A DNA stretch of 64,000 nucleotides from assembly GCF_014842265.1 (NCBI RefSeq), contig NZ_JACYVI010000008.1:192940-256939 (forward strand), in the 5' to 3' direction. The notes beneath the pieces are model-generated. The model had not been told where the DNA came from. It searched no databases and was given only the letters and a program-made list of their open reading frames with translations. Made by a program: the position numbers and the translations under genes. The DNA is from Pseudomonas sp. CFBP 13711. Lineage in GTDB: Bacteria; Pseudomonadota; Gammaproteobacteria; Pseudomonadales; Pseudomonadaceae. Shown here one piece after another: positions 15,488 to 22,946 of this stretch (position 1 is the first letter of the stretch; every line of letters begins with the position of its first letter).

Positions 15488-16255
15488 ATGGGCTTTGATC
15501 AGGTGCGTCAGCGCCGCTTGTCCGACGATATTGTCGAGCAGTTGGAAAGGATGATTCTGGAGGGCACGTTGCGCTCTGGCGGTCGTCTGCCGGCTGAGCG
15601 AGCGCTGGCCGAGCAGTTCGGCGTATCGCGCCCCTCGCTGCGTGAGGCTATACAAAAGCTGACGGCCAAAGGGCTGTTGATCAGCCGTCAAGGCGGCGGC
15701 AATTACGTGGTCGACAGTCTTGGGTCCACGTTCAGCGATCCACTGCTTCATCTGTTGGAAAGCAGCCCGGACGCCCAGCGCGACCTGCTTGAGTTCCGCC
15801 ATACCCTGGAAGCCTCCTGCGCCTACTACGCAGCCATACGCGCGACGGATGTTGATCGGCTGCGGCTGCGCGAGGCGTTCGATGCTCTGCAGGACTGCTA
15901 CAGCCGCGCGGAGGAAGTGAGTCGTGCGGAGGAGGGCGCAGCAGACGCCAGTTTCCACCTCGCCATCGCCGAAGCCAGCCATAACGCTGTGTTGCTGCAC
16001 ACCATTCGCGGCCTGTTCGATCTGCTGCGGCGCAGCGTGGTCACCAACATCGGCGGCATGTACAAACAGCGCGCAGAAACCCGCGACATGCTGATTGATC
16101 AGCATCGTGAGTTGTACCTGGCGATTATCGAAGGGCGGGCAGACGATGCTCGAGAAGTGTCGAGCCGTCATTTGCTATACGTGCAGGAGGTGCTGGAGGA
16201 AGTGCGCCAGCAAGTGCAGCGCACTGCGCGGGCTGAACGGCGCAACCGGATTTAA
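15488..16255 (+). CDS. lldR: GntR/FadR-family regulator of lactate genes
   Basis: 255 residues from ATG 15488 (GGAGTGAAGGG upstream). The N-terminal winged helix (about residues 8-75: LSDDIVEQLERMILEGTLRS, RPSLREAIQKLTAKGLLISR) is the GntR DNA-binding domain; residues about 95-225 form an FCD ligand domain (LLEFRHTLEASCAYYAA, DASFHLAIAEASHNAVLLHT, MLIDQHRELYLAIIEGRADD) with the His/Asp metal ligands. It probably represses lldP-lldD-dld without lactate, binding the palindrome 209 bases before its own start. The divergent arrangement with lldP is usual in pseudomonads. Confidence 0.93.
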   Translation: MGFDQVRQRRLSDDIVEQLERMILEGTLRSGGRLPAERALAEQFGVSRPSLREAIQKLTAKGLLISRQGGGNYVVDSLGSTFSDPLLHLLESSPDAQRDLLEFRHTLEASCAYYAAIRATDVDRLRLREAFDALQDCYSRAEEVSRAEEGAADASFHLAIAEASHNAVLLHTIRGLFDLLRRSVVTNIGGMYKQRAETRDMLIDQHRELYLAIIEGRADDAREVSSRHLLYVQEVLEEVRQQVQRTARAERRNRI

Positions 16256-16336
16256 AGACGCTGCACGGCGCCCGACCCATCGCGGACCGTGCGCCACCGG
16301 TTAGAGCGGCGTTTCTAAGCGGCCGGAGAGACTGAA

Positions 16337-16819
16337 TCAGTCTTCCTTGCCCTTGTTCCGCACTGCGCGTTGCAGCTCGCGATTGGAGTCGCGTTCGCGC
16401 TCGGTATCGCGCTTGTCGTATTCCTTCTTGCCTTTGCCCAGAGCAATCTCGCACTTGATCAAGTGCTGCTTCCAGTAAAGGGCAAGGGCCACGCAGGCAT
16501 AGCCTTTTTGCTGAACAGACGACGTCAGCTTTTCCAGCTCGCGCTTGTTGAGCAACAGTTTACGGGTGCGTGTCGGGTCAGCGATGACGTGGGTACTGGC
16601 TGTCGTCAGTGGCGAGATATGGCTACCCATCAGCCAGGCCTCACCGTCTTTGAGCAACACGTAACTGTCAACCAGCTGCACCTTGTTGGCACGCAGGCTT
16701 TTTACTTCCCAGCCAGCCAGGACCAGACCGGCCTCGAACTTGTGTTCGATGAAGTAATCGTGACGCGCCTTTTTATTTTGCGCGATGGTCCCTGTGGGAT
16801 GTTTCTTGAGCTTAGCCAT
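16337..16819 (-). CDS. smpB: SsrA-binding protein
   Basis: 160 residues from ATG 16819; the open frame reaches 16960 but the family start is MAKLKKHPTGTIAQNKKARH. The beta-barrel OB-like body has YFIEHKFEAGLVLAGWEVKS, DSYVLLKDGEAWLMGSHISP and RKLLLNKRELEKL; the basic tail (GKGKKEYDKRDTERERD) is the part that mimics mRNA in the ribosomal channel. It binds tmRNA and delivers it to stalled ribosomes. Its partner ssrA is about 8 kb to the left. It is convergent with lldR and divergent from the symporter. Confidence 0.97.
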   Translation of the reverse strand: MAKLKKHPTGTIAQNKKARHDYFIEHKFEAGLVLAGWEVKSLRANKVQLVDSYVLLKDGEAWLMGSHISPLTTASTHVIADPTRTRKLLLNKRELEKLTSSVQQKGYACVALALYWKQHLIKCEIALGKGKKEYDKRDTERERDSNRELQRAVRNKGKED

Positions 16820-16946
16820 AGGCGACGCATTATAGGGATCAACGGGCGTCTCGGCTATGGGCTCGCGCGCTGAAGCTGTGTGCTTGAGCAGGTGGAGTGA
16901 ATCCCGGACAATGCGCGATCTTTTTTGCGTGTTGGACGTGTCAACG

Positions 16947-18341
16947 ATGTCGACGGACAAGGTTTCGGTTCACGGGAGTTGGGCCAGTCGCTGGGTGTTT
17001 ATCCTGGCGGCCACCGGCTCTGCCGTAGGGTTGGGCAGCATCTGGAAATTCCCCTACATGGTCGGCGTCTACGGCGGCGGCGCGTTTGTGCTGGTGTTTC
17101 TGGCGTGCATCGCCCTGATCGGGATTCCGGTGATGATCGCCGAGACGCTTATCGGGCGACGCGCACGGCAGAGTCCGGCCAACGCGCTGCGTACGCTGGC
17201 CCTGGAAGCGGGGCATTCGTCAAAGTGGTCATGGGGCGCTTTCGCCGGCATGGTCACCGCGCTATTGATCCTTTCTTTTTATAGCGTCGTTGGTGGCTGG
17301 TCGCTCGAGTACATCATCGATGTCGGCAAGGGCGACTTCAGAGGCGTAACGCCTGACGGTGTCGGTGCCTATTTTGGCGAGATGATTGCCGATCCCTGGC
17401 GTCTGGTCGGCTGGCATACGTTATTCATGTTGCTGTCGGCAATCACCATCGCCAAGGGCGTGAACGCCGGCCTCGAGCGCAGCCTGATGCCGTTGCTGTT
17501 TGTGCTGATGGTGATTCTGTTGGGCTATAGCCTGACCACCGGGCACTTCATGGAAGGCGTGCATTTCATGTTCGACTTCACCCCCGAGAAGCTCCTTGAT
17601 GGCCTGCTCCCGGCCATGGGTCATGCGTTTTTCTCGCTGAGTGTGGGCGTCGGTTCGATCATGATTTATGGCGCCTACATGACCAAAGAGGCCTCGATCA
17701 GCGCGACGGTGGTGGGCGTGGCATTGCTCGACACCTTCGTGTCGCTGCTGGCGGGCCTCGCCTTGTTTCCGATTGTGTTCGCGGCGGGTCTGAACCCAAG
17801 CGAAGGGCCGGGCCTGATGTTCGTTACGCTGCCGTATGCATTTGGTAACGTCGCCTTCGGTACGGTCATGGGCGTGGTGTTCTTTATCCTTGTCGCGGTC
17901 GCGGCCTGGAGCTCGGCCATTTCCTTGCTCGAACCCATGGTCGCGTATCTGGTCGAGCGCACAAAAGTTCGCCGCGGCTGGGTGACGTTCTGGCTATCGT
18001 TCATCTGCTGGTTCGTCGGCCTCGGGACGGTTTTCTCGTTCAACATCTGGAAGCAGGCCAAATTCTTCGTGAACGAAGGCGGCGGCTTCCACCTCTATCA
18101 GTGGGGAGCGTCGTCGGGGCTGGATTTCTTCGGCGTCATCGATTTCTTCACCTCGCGGATCATGCTTCCGCTGGGTGGATTGTGCTTTGTGGTATTCGCA
18201 GGTTGGGTGATGGGACGCGGTGCGGTGCGCGACGAGTTGTCGGTACGCAGCCCGGTTCTGTTCGCTTTAACGTTCTTTTTGATGCGCTATGTGGCGCCGA
18301 TCGGCATTGTGGTTGTCTTTGCCGCTCAGCTTTGGAAATGA
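16947..18341 (+). CDS. Sodium-dependent transporter, NSS (SNF) family
   Basis: 464 residues starting MSTDKVSVHGSWASRWVF at ATG 16947; the frame extends upstream but family alignment favours this start although its ribosome binding site is weak. About 11-12 hydrophobic segments. The first carries the family signature around Na+ and substrate (ATGSAVGLGSIWKFPYMVG, GGGAFVLVF). Such LeuT-fold symporters of the YocR/YhdH type import amino acids or related solutes with sodium; the substrate here is not evident. It is divergent from smpB and 7 bases upstream of ratA. Confidence 0.9.
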   Translation: MSTDKVSVHGSWASRWVFILAATGSAVGLGSIWKFPYMVGVYGGGAFVLVFLACIALIGIPVMIAETLIGRRARQSPANALRTLALEAGHSSKWSWGAFAGMVTALLILSFYSVVGGWSLEYIIDVGKGDFRGVTPDGVGAYFGEMIADPWRLVGWHTLFMLLSAITIAKGVNAGLERSLMPLLFVLMVILLGYSLTTGHFMEGVHFMFDFTPEKLLDGLLPAMGHAFFSLSVGVGSIMIYGAYMTKEASISATVVGVALLDTFVSLLAGLALFPIVFAAGLNPSEGPGLMFVTLPYAFGNVAFGTVMGVVFFILVAVAAWSSAISLLEPMVAYLVERTKVRRGWVTFWLSFICWFVGLGTVFSFNIWKQAKFFVNEGGGFHLYQWGASSGLDFFGVIDFFTSRIMLPLGGLCFVVFAGWVMGRGAVRDELSVRSPVLFALTFFLMRYVAPIGIVVVFAAQLWK

Positions 18342-18348
18342 CGCTGAC

Positions 18349-18783
18349 ATGACTACGCATATTCAACGTTCCGCCCTTTTGCCATATCCCGCCCAGGCGC
18401 TGTACGACCTGGTCAACGACGTGAGTCGCTACTCCGAGTTTCTGCCGTGGTGTTCCGCCGGCACCGTGCTTGAGCAGAGTGATACCTCAATGCGTGCGCG
18501 TGTCGAGATTGCAAAGGGCGGCCTGAGCCAGCACTTCGTTACTCGCAACACGCTGACGCCGGGGCAAACCATCGAGATGAATCTGGAGGAGGGGCCTTTC
18601 AGTCAGCTTCACGGCGTCTGGACCTTCAAGGCCCTGAATGAAAAGGCCTGCAAGATCAGCCTCGACCTGTCGTTCGACTACAGCGGTTCGATTGTCCGCG
18701 CGACCCTGGGTCCGCTGTTCAATCAGGCCGCCAACACCTTGGTTGATGCTTTCTGCCAGCGAGCCAAAGAGCTGCATGGCTGA
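18349..18783 (+). CDS. ratA: RatA-like START-domain protein
   Basis: 144 residues from ATG 18349. The whole length is a polyketide-cyclase/START (COQ10-like) fold: HIQRSALLPYPAQALYDLVN, RYSEFLPWCSAGTVL, LSFDYSGSIVRATLGPLFNQ. E. coli RatA was described as a 50S-binding inhibitor of subunit joining; the family is also related to coenzyme Q-binding Coq10, so the physiological role is debated. It overlaps rnfH by 8 bases, the conserved ratA-ratB pair found near smpB. Confidence 0.88.
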   Translation: MTTHIQRSALLPYPAQALYDLVNDVSRYSEFLPWCSAGTVLEQSDTSMRARVEIAKGGLSQHFVTRNTLTPGQTIEMNLEEGPFSQLHGVWTFKALNEKACKISLDLSFDYSGSIVRATLGPLFNQAANTLVDAFCQRAKELHG

Positions 18784-19096
18784 GCCGACGATTCGTGTCG
18801 AGGTGGTCTATGCCGCCGTCGACCGCCAGGAGTTGCTGGCGCTGGACGTGCCCGTCGGAACATCGGTACGCGCTGCGGCTATTGCATCGGGCATGGCCGA
18901 GCACTTTCCTGAGCTGGACATCGTGCAGTGCCCGTTGGGCATCTTCGGCAAGCTCGTGGGCGATTCGGAGCAACGTGAGGTGGAAGCCGGCGACAGGGTT
19001 GAGATCTATCGCCCGTTGCTGGCTGATCCGAAAGAGGTGCGCCGTCTGCGTGCTTTAAAAGCAGCGGAGGCGAGAAAGGCGCAAAAACCGATTTAA
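18776..19096 (+). CDS. rnfH: RnfH family ubiquitin-like protein (RatB)
   Basis: 106 residues from ATG 18776, overlapping the end of ratA. A beta-grasp protein: TIRVEVVYAAVDRQELLALD, VPVGTSVRAAAIASGMAEHF, then GDRVEIYRPLLADPKEVRRL near the C-terminus, where the family signature EIYRPL..DPK lies. The function is poorly defined; the name comes from linkage to rnf genes in other bacteria, not from activity. The translational overlap suggests coupled expression with ratA. A bidirectional terminator follows. Confidence 0.9.
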   Translation: MAEPTIRVEVVYAAVDRQELLALDVPVGTSVRAAAIASGMAEHFPELDIVQCPLGIFGKLVGDSEQREVEAGDRVEIYRPLLADPKEVRRLRALKAAEARKAQKPI

Positions 19097-19122
19097 TTTT
19101 CTCATCGGCTTGATTGAGAGAC

Positions 19123-19153
19123 GTAAAAAAGCCCGGAATTTCCGGGCTTTTTT
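19123..19153. terminator. Bidirectional terminator between rnfH and bamE
   Basis: GCCCGGAA and TTCCGGGC flanked by A-run and T-run (AAAAAAGCCCGGAA ... GGGCTTTTTTATA); it serves the two convergent genes. Confidence 0.9.
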
Positions 19154-19183
19154 ATAAGGCTGATTTCAGAAGGAAGCGGTGAA

Positions 19184-19708
19184 TCAGCGCGGGTTTGTGT
19201 CCAGTGGTTCCTGGGAAGGAACGGGCACGGTTTCGACCTTGTCGACGTCGTTCTGAATCTGCTCAAGCAATGAGCCAGGCTTCGGTGGCTCTTCCTTCGG
19301 CGGCTGCGTCCCTTGGTTTTCGGGGGTGACAGTCGTGTCGCTGCTCTTCCCGAGAATGGCCTCGTCGCGGCTGACACCCGGCTTGAAGTCACCGGACAGG
19401 CTCGCCAGCTGGTCATTGCCATTGAAGATCAGGCTGACGCGTTCCTGCTGGCGTTCGCCACCACCAGGCTGCAGGCTGTACAGATAGTCCCAGCGTTCAG
19501 GGTGGAAGGTGTCGGTCAGCAAGGGGTTGCCCATGATAAACCTTACTTGCCGACGGGTCATTCCCGGGCGCAACTGGTCTATCATGTCCTGCGTGACGAC
19601 ATTGCCCTGTTGGATGTCGATTTTATAAACCCCGGGGAATGAACAACCGGCGAGTGCGAGCAGTCCCACGAAGGTGAAACTGGTTAGCAAGAGCTTGGTG
19701 TTTTGCAT
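19184..19708 (-). CDS. bamE: Outer-membrane assembly lipoprotein BamE (OmlA)
   Basis: 174 residues. Signal peptide with lipobox LALAGCSFPG (Cys at residue 22), followed by a conserved BamE/SmpA domain: YKIDIQQGNVVTQDMIDQLR, PGMTRRQVRFIMGNPLLTD, WDYLYSLQPGGG. The domain ends near residue 110, then a Pro/Glu-rich low-complexity tail of about 60 residues not found in E. coli BamE. As part of the BAM complex it helps fold beta-barrel proteins into the outer membrane. Divergent from fur, the known Pseudomonas omlA-fur arrangement. Confidence 0.95.
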   Translation of the reverse strand: MQNTKLLLTSFTFVGLLALAGCSFPGVYKIDIQQGNVVTQDMIDQLRPGMTRRQVRFIMGNPLLTDTFHPERWDYLYSLQPGGGERQQERVSLIFNGNDQLASLSGDFKPGVSRDEAILGKSSDTTVTPENQGTQPPKEEPPKPGSLLEQIQNDVDKVETVPVPSQEPLDTNPR

Positions 19709-19806
19709 CGGTGGGCGACTTCCACTATCTTGGCTGGGACAACGTAAACCCCGATCATACCTGCATTAAGAGAAGCTGCGAAGCAGCGTCTGCGAGAAAG
19801 CTGACC

Positions 19807-20214
19807 ATGGTTGAAAATAGCGAACTACGCAAAGCCGGACTTAAAGTGACCCTGCCGCGGGTCAAGATCCTTCAAATGCTCGATTCTGCGCAGCAGCGTC
19901 ACATGAGCGCGGAGGACGTCTACAAGGCGCTGATGGAGGCCAACGAAGACGTCGGTCTGGCAACGGTTTACCGAGTTCTGACTCAGTTCGAAGCAGCCGG
20001 GTTGGTGGTTCGCCACAATTTCGACGGCGGCCACGCGGTATTCGAACTGGCTGACGGAGGCCACCACGACCACATGGTCAACGTGGAATCCGGTGAGGTC
20101 ATCGAGTTCTTCGACGAGGAAATCGAAAAGCTGCAAAAAGCCATTGTGAGCAAGCACGGCTTCGAGCTGGTTGACCACAATCTGGTGCTCTACGTACGCA
20201 AGCAAAAGGTGTAA
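19807..20214 (+). CDS. fur: Ferric uptake regulator
   Basis: 135 residues from ATG 19807; the frame opens upstream at 19711 but the family start is MVENSELRKAGLKVTLPRVK. Winged helix in residues 1-85 (ISLATVYRVL-type segment: GLATVYRVLTQFEAAGLVVR), metal sites in HHDHM and the hinge H/E residues, and the dimerisation domain to the end. Unlike E. coli Fur there is no CxxC pair, as is usual for Pseudomonas Fur. It represses iron-uptake genes with Fe2+ bound. Transcribed divergently from bamE. Confidence 0.97.
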   Translation: MVENSELRKAGLKVTLPRVKILQMLDSAQQRHMSAEDVYKALMEANEDVGLATVYRVLTQFEAAGLVVRHNFDGGHAVFELADGGHHDHMVNVESGEVIEFFDEEIEKLQKAIVSKHGFELVDHNLVLYVRKQKV

Positions 20215-20231
20215 GCCTTTTGTGAAGTACG

Positions 20232-20260
20232 ACAAAGGCGACCCTCGGGTCGCCTTTGTT
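20232..20260 (+). terminator. Terminator after fur
   Basis: ACAAAGGCGACCC and GGGTCGCCTTTGT form a perfect 13-base stem, partly followed by T residues. Confidence 0.8.
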
Positions 20261-20327
20261 GTTTCTGCAGTTTGCGATCAGGGGATGCTGCCAGATCCGC
20301 GCCGCCCGGGTTAAGCCGTAAAGATCA

Positions 20328-22001
20328 TCAAGATTTGGACGCGACCACCATCTTCTTGGCGTGTGCGAGCGACTCTTTGGTCAGATCGATACCGCCCAGC
20401 ATTCGCGCCACTTCCTCCACTCGCTCGTTCTTGCTCAGCTTGGACACCGCTGTACGCGTCACGTCTGCTTCCCGGACTTTATGTACAAAAAGGTGTTGAT
20501 GCCCTTGAGCGGCGACTTGCGGCAAGTGCGTAACGGTCATGACCTGGCCGCGTTCGCCAAGACGACGCAGCAATTGGCCGACGATTTCAGCGGTAGGGCC
20601 GCCGATACCGACGTCCACTTCGTCAAACACCAGCGTCGGAACCCGAGATGTCTGTGCGGTGATCACTTGAATCGCCAGACTGATCCGAGAGAGTTCCCCA
20701 CCCGACGCCACCTTCGCCAGCGCCTTGAGCGGCTGACCCGGGTTGGCGCTGACCAGCAGCTCAACCTGCTCCAGCCCGTTGGGTGACAGCTCTTTGTCTA
20801 CGTTCTCGCGCAGCTCGATATTGAAGCGTCCGCCCGGCATACCCAGCCGCTGAATTTCGTGCTCGACCTTGTGGGCCAGTTCCGGCGCAGCACGGTGACG
20901 CAGGTCGCTCAGCTCGCGCGCCTTCTCTTGATAATGCCGCGCATAGGAACCTACCTCGTGTTCCAGTCTCTCGATCGCTTCGTCGTTGGCGTTGAGGGTT
21001 TCGATCTCGTCGAGCAACTTCTGGTGCAGCGCTGCAACTTCAGTAGGCTGCACGCGGTGTTTGCGTGCCAGCGTATAGATGGTGTCGAGGCGTTCTTCAA
21101 TTTGCTGCAGGCGGGCGGGGTCCGCTTCGAAGCGATCGAGGAAACGATTGATCTCGCCGACAGCCTCTTCAACCTGAATCTGCGCACTGGAGAGCAGGTT
21201 GGTCGCTTCATTCAACGCATCTGGCGTGTTGTTCACGCTGCTGAGTCGATTAAGGCTGGCGGTCAATGCGTTCAGCGCATTGCCGGAGTCACTTTCACTG
21301 CACAGCTCCACAACTTGCCGGCAGATGCCCAGCAAGCTTTCGGCATTGGTCAGCGTGGTGTGTTCCTGTTCCAGCCGTTCGAGCTCGTTTTCGCCGAGGC
21401 TCAGGCTTTCCAGCTCTTCAAGTTGGTAGCTCAGCAACTGATGCTTGGCACGCTGCTCGTCGCCGGAGTTGGAAAGGCGCTCAAGCTCCTGGCGCGTTTG
21501 CCGCCAGCGCTGGGAGGCCAGTTGCACTTGACGTGCAAGGTCGGTGGCGCCCGCGTATTCGTCCAGCAAGCGCCGATGGGTATCGGTCTTCAGCAGCGAC
21601 TGATGCTCGTGCTGGCTGTGAATATCGATCACCAGCTCGCCAAGGGCTTTCAGGTCCCCCTGGGGGCAAGGCGTCCCGTTTATATAGGCGCGTGATCGGC
21701 CTTCGGCAGTAATGACGCGGCGCAGAATGCAGGGACCGTCGGTTTCGAGGTCTCGCTCCTTCAGCCATGCGCTGGCTTCAGGGATATCCGACACGTCGAA
21801 GGTCGCCAGAATGTCTGCCTTGTCGGCACCTGGCCTTACCACGCCACTGTCGGCGCGATCGCCCAGCGTGAGGCCGAGCGCGTCGAGCATGATCGACTTG
21901 CCGGCCCCGGTTTCCCCGGTGATCACACTCATGCCGCGATCAAGTTCGAGATCGAGATGTTCAACGATGGCGTAGTTATGTATGGACAGGTGGACCAGCA
22001 T
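20328..22001 (-). CDS. recN: DNA repair protein RecN
   Basis: 557 residues from ATG 22001; the longer frame to 22112 passes through the LexA box, so the inner start is preferred. An SMC-like ATPase: Walker A GETGAGKS near residue 30, a long helical coiled-coil centre with heptad-like Leu/Glu (residues about 150-350), then the signature VASGGELSRISLAIQ and Walker B TLVFDEVDVGIGGPTA. It acts in recombinational repair of double-strand breaks. Regulated by LexA (site at 22026-22041). C-terminal MVVASKS is complete. Divergent from grpE. Confidence 0.96.
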   Translation of the reverse strand: MLVHLSIHNYAIVEHLDLELDRGMSVITGETGAGKSIMLDALGLTLGDRADSGVVRPGADKADILATFDVSDIPEASAWLKERDLETDGPCILRRVITAEGRSRAYINGTPCPQGDLKALGELVIDIHSQHEHQSLLKTDTHRRLLDEYAGATDLARQVQLASQRWRQTRQELERLSNSGDEQRAKHQLLSYQLEELESLSLGENELERLEQEHTTLTNAESLLGICRQVVELCSESDSGNALNALTASLNRLSSVNNTPDALNEATNLLSSAQIQVEEAVGEINRFLDRFEADPARLQQIEERLDTIYTLARKHRVQPTEVAALHQKLLDEIETLNANDEAIERLEHEVGSYARHYQEKARELSDLRHRAAPELAHKVEHEIQRLGMPGGRFNIELRENVDKELSPNGLEQVELLVSANPGQPLKALAKVASGGELSRISLAIQVITAQTSRVPTLVFDEVDVGIGGPTAEIVGQLLRRLGERGQVMTVTHLPQVAAQGHQHLFVHKVREADVTRTAVSKLSKNERVEEVARMLGGIDLTKESLAHAKKMVVASKS

Positions 22002-22025
22002 CAGAGCGGCTCCCAAACAATTTGT

Positions 22026-22041
22026 CTGGTTATTTATACAG
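22026..22041 (-). promoter_or_regulatory. LexA (SOS) box upstream of recN
   Basis: CTGTATAAATAACCAG on the minus strand fits CTG-N10-CAG, 25 bases before the recN start codon. Confidence 0.88.
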
Positions 22042-22195
22042 TGTTTTGCTTTGGGCTGACAATGCCCGGCCTTAGCTCGATTTGAAAGGTCATCGCCCAT
22101 TTTTAGCATCAATCCTGCTTTTCGCCATCGCGCGTGGCCACCGAACCCATGTCAGAACATTTGTAGGGTTATTCAGCCGATCCTGCACCTAAACC

Positions 22196-22223
22196 CTTGA
22201 ACCCGAGAATTACGACCCCATAT
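22196..22223 (+). promoter_or_regulatory. Sigma-32 (RpoH) heat-shock promoter of grpE
   Basis: CTTGAA (22196-22201), 14 bases, CCCCATAT (22216-22223): a full match to the sigma-32 consensus CTTGAA-N12-15-CCCCATnT, 55 bases before the grpE start. Confidence 0.9.
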
Positions 22224-22277
22224 AGCCGGGCAGAGGCGTGAGTTGAGCTCACGGATGTAATTAGAAGGAGAGAATTT

Positions 22278-22844
22278 ATGGCTGACGAACAGAACCCGGA
22301 CATGCAGGCTCAGGATCAGGCTGCCGACACGGCGACTTCTCAAGATGATCTGGCAACGCGTGTGCAAGTGCTTGAAGAGCAGCTGAAAGCGGCGCAGGAC
22401 CAGTCTCTGCGTGTGGCTGCGGATCTGCAGAACGTCCGCCGCCGTGCCGAGCAAGACGTCGAGAAGGCGCACAAATTTGCGCTTGAGAAGTTTGCCAGCG
22501 ATCTGCTGCCGATCGTTGACAGCCTTGAGCGTGGTCTGGACTTGTCCAACTCGGATGACGAGAGCATACGGCCGATGCGTGAAGGCATCGAACTGACGCT
22601 GAAAATGTTCTACGACACGCTCAAACGCTACAACCTTGAAGCCATTGACCCTCATGGCCAGCCGTTCAACGCCGAGCACCATCAGGCGATGGCGATGCAG
22701 GAAAGCGCTGACGTGGAGCCGAATAGCGTACTCAAGGTGTTCCAGAAGGGATATCAGCTCAATGGCCGCTTGCTGCGCCCGGCCATGGTCGTGGTCAGCA
22801 AGGCGCCATCGCCTGTTTCGCCGTCTATTGACGAGCAGGCTTGA
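22278..22844 (+). CDS. grpE: Nucleotide exchange factor GrpE
   Basis: 188 residues from ATG 22278, AAGGAGAG upstream. An acidic, Gln-rich N-terminus, then a long coiled-coil helix (about residues 30-80: VQVLEEQLKAAQDQSLRVAA, NVRRRAEQDVEKAHKFALEK) and the C-terminal beta domain (HHQAMAMQESADVEPNSVLK, VFQKGYQLNGRLLRPAMVVV). It releases ADP from DnaK and thereby sets the chaperone cycle. Heat-shock controlled; first of grpE-dnaK-dnaJ. Confidence 0.97.
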   Translation: MADEQNPDMQAQDQAADTATSQDDLATRVQVLEEQLKAAQDQSLRVAADLQNVRRRAEQDVEKAHKFALEKFASDLLPIVDSLERGLDLSNSDDESIRPMREGIELTLKMFYDTLKRYNLEAIDPHGQPFNAEHHQAMAMQESADVEPNSVLKVFQKGYQLNGRLLRPAMVVVSKAPSPVSPSIDEQA

Positions 22845-22946
22845 AATTAGCTGAGCGGCCCCCATTTACAGGCCAAGCGTTTAAGAATTACCGCAATTTG
22901 TAAATGCAGTTGCGGCAACCAAATTTAAGTTTCGGGAGAGTCAAAA

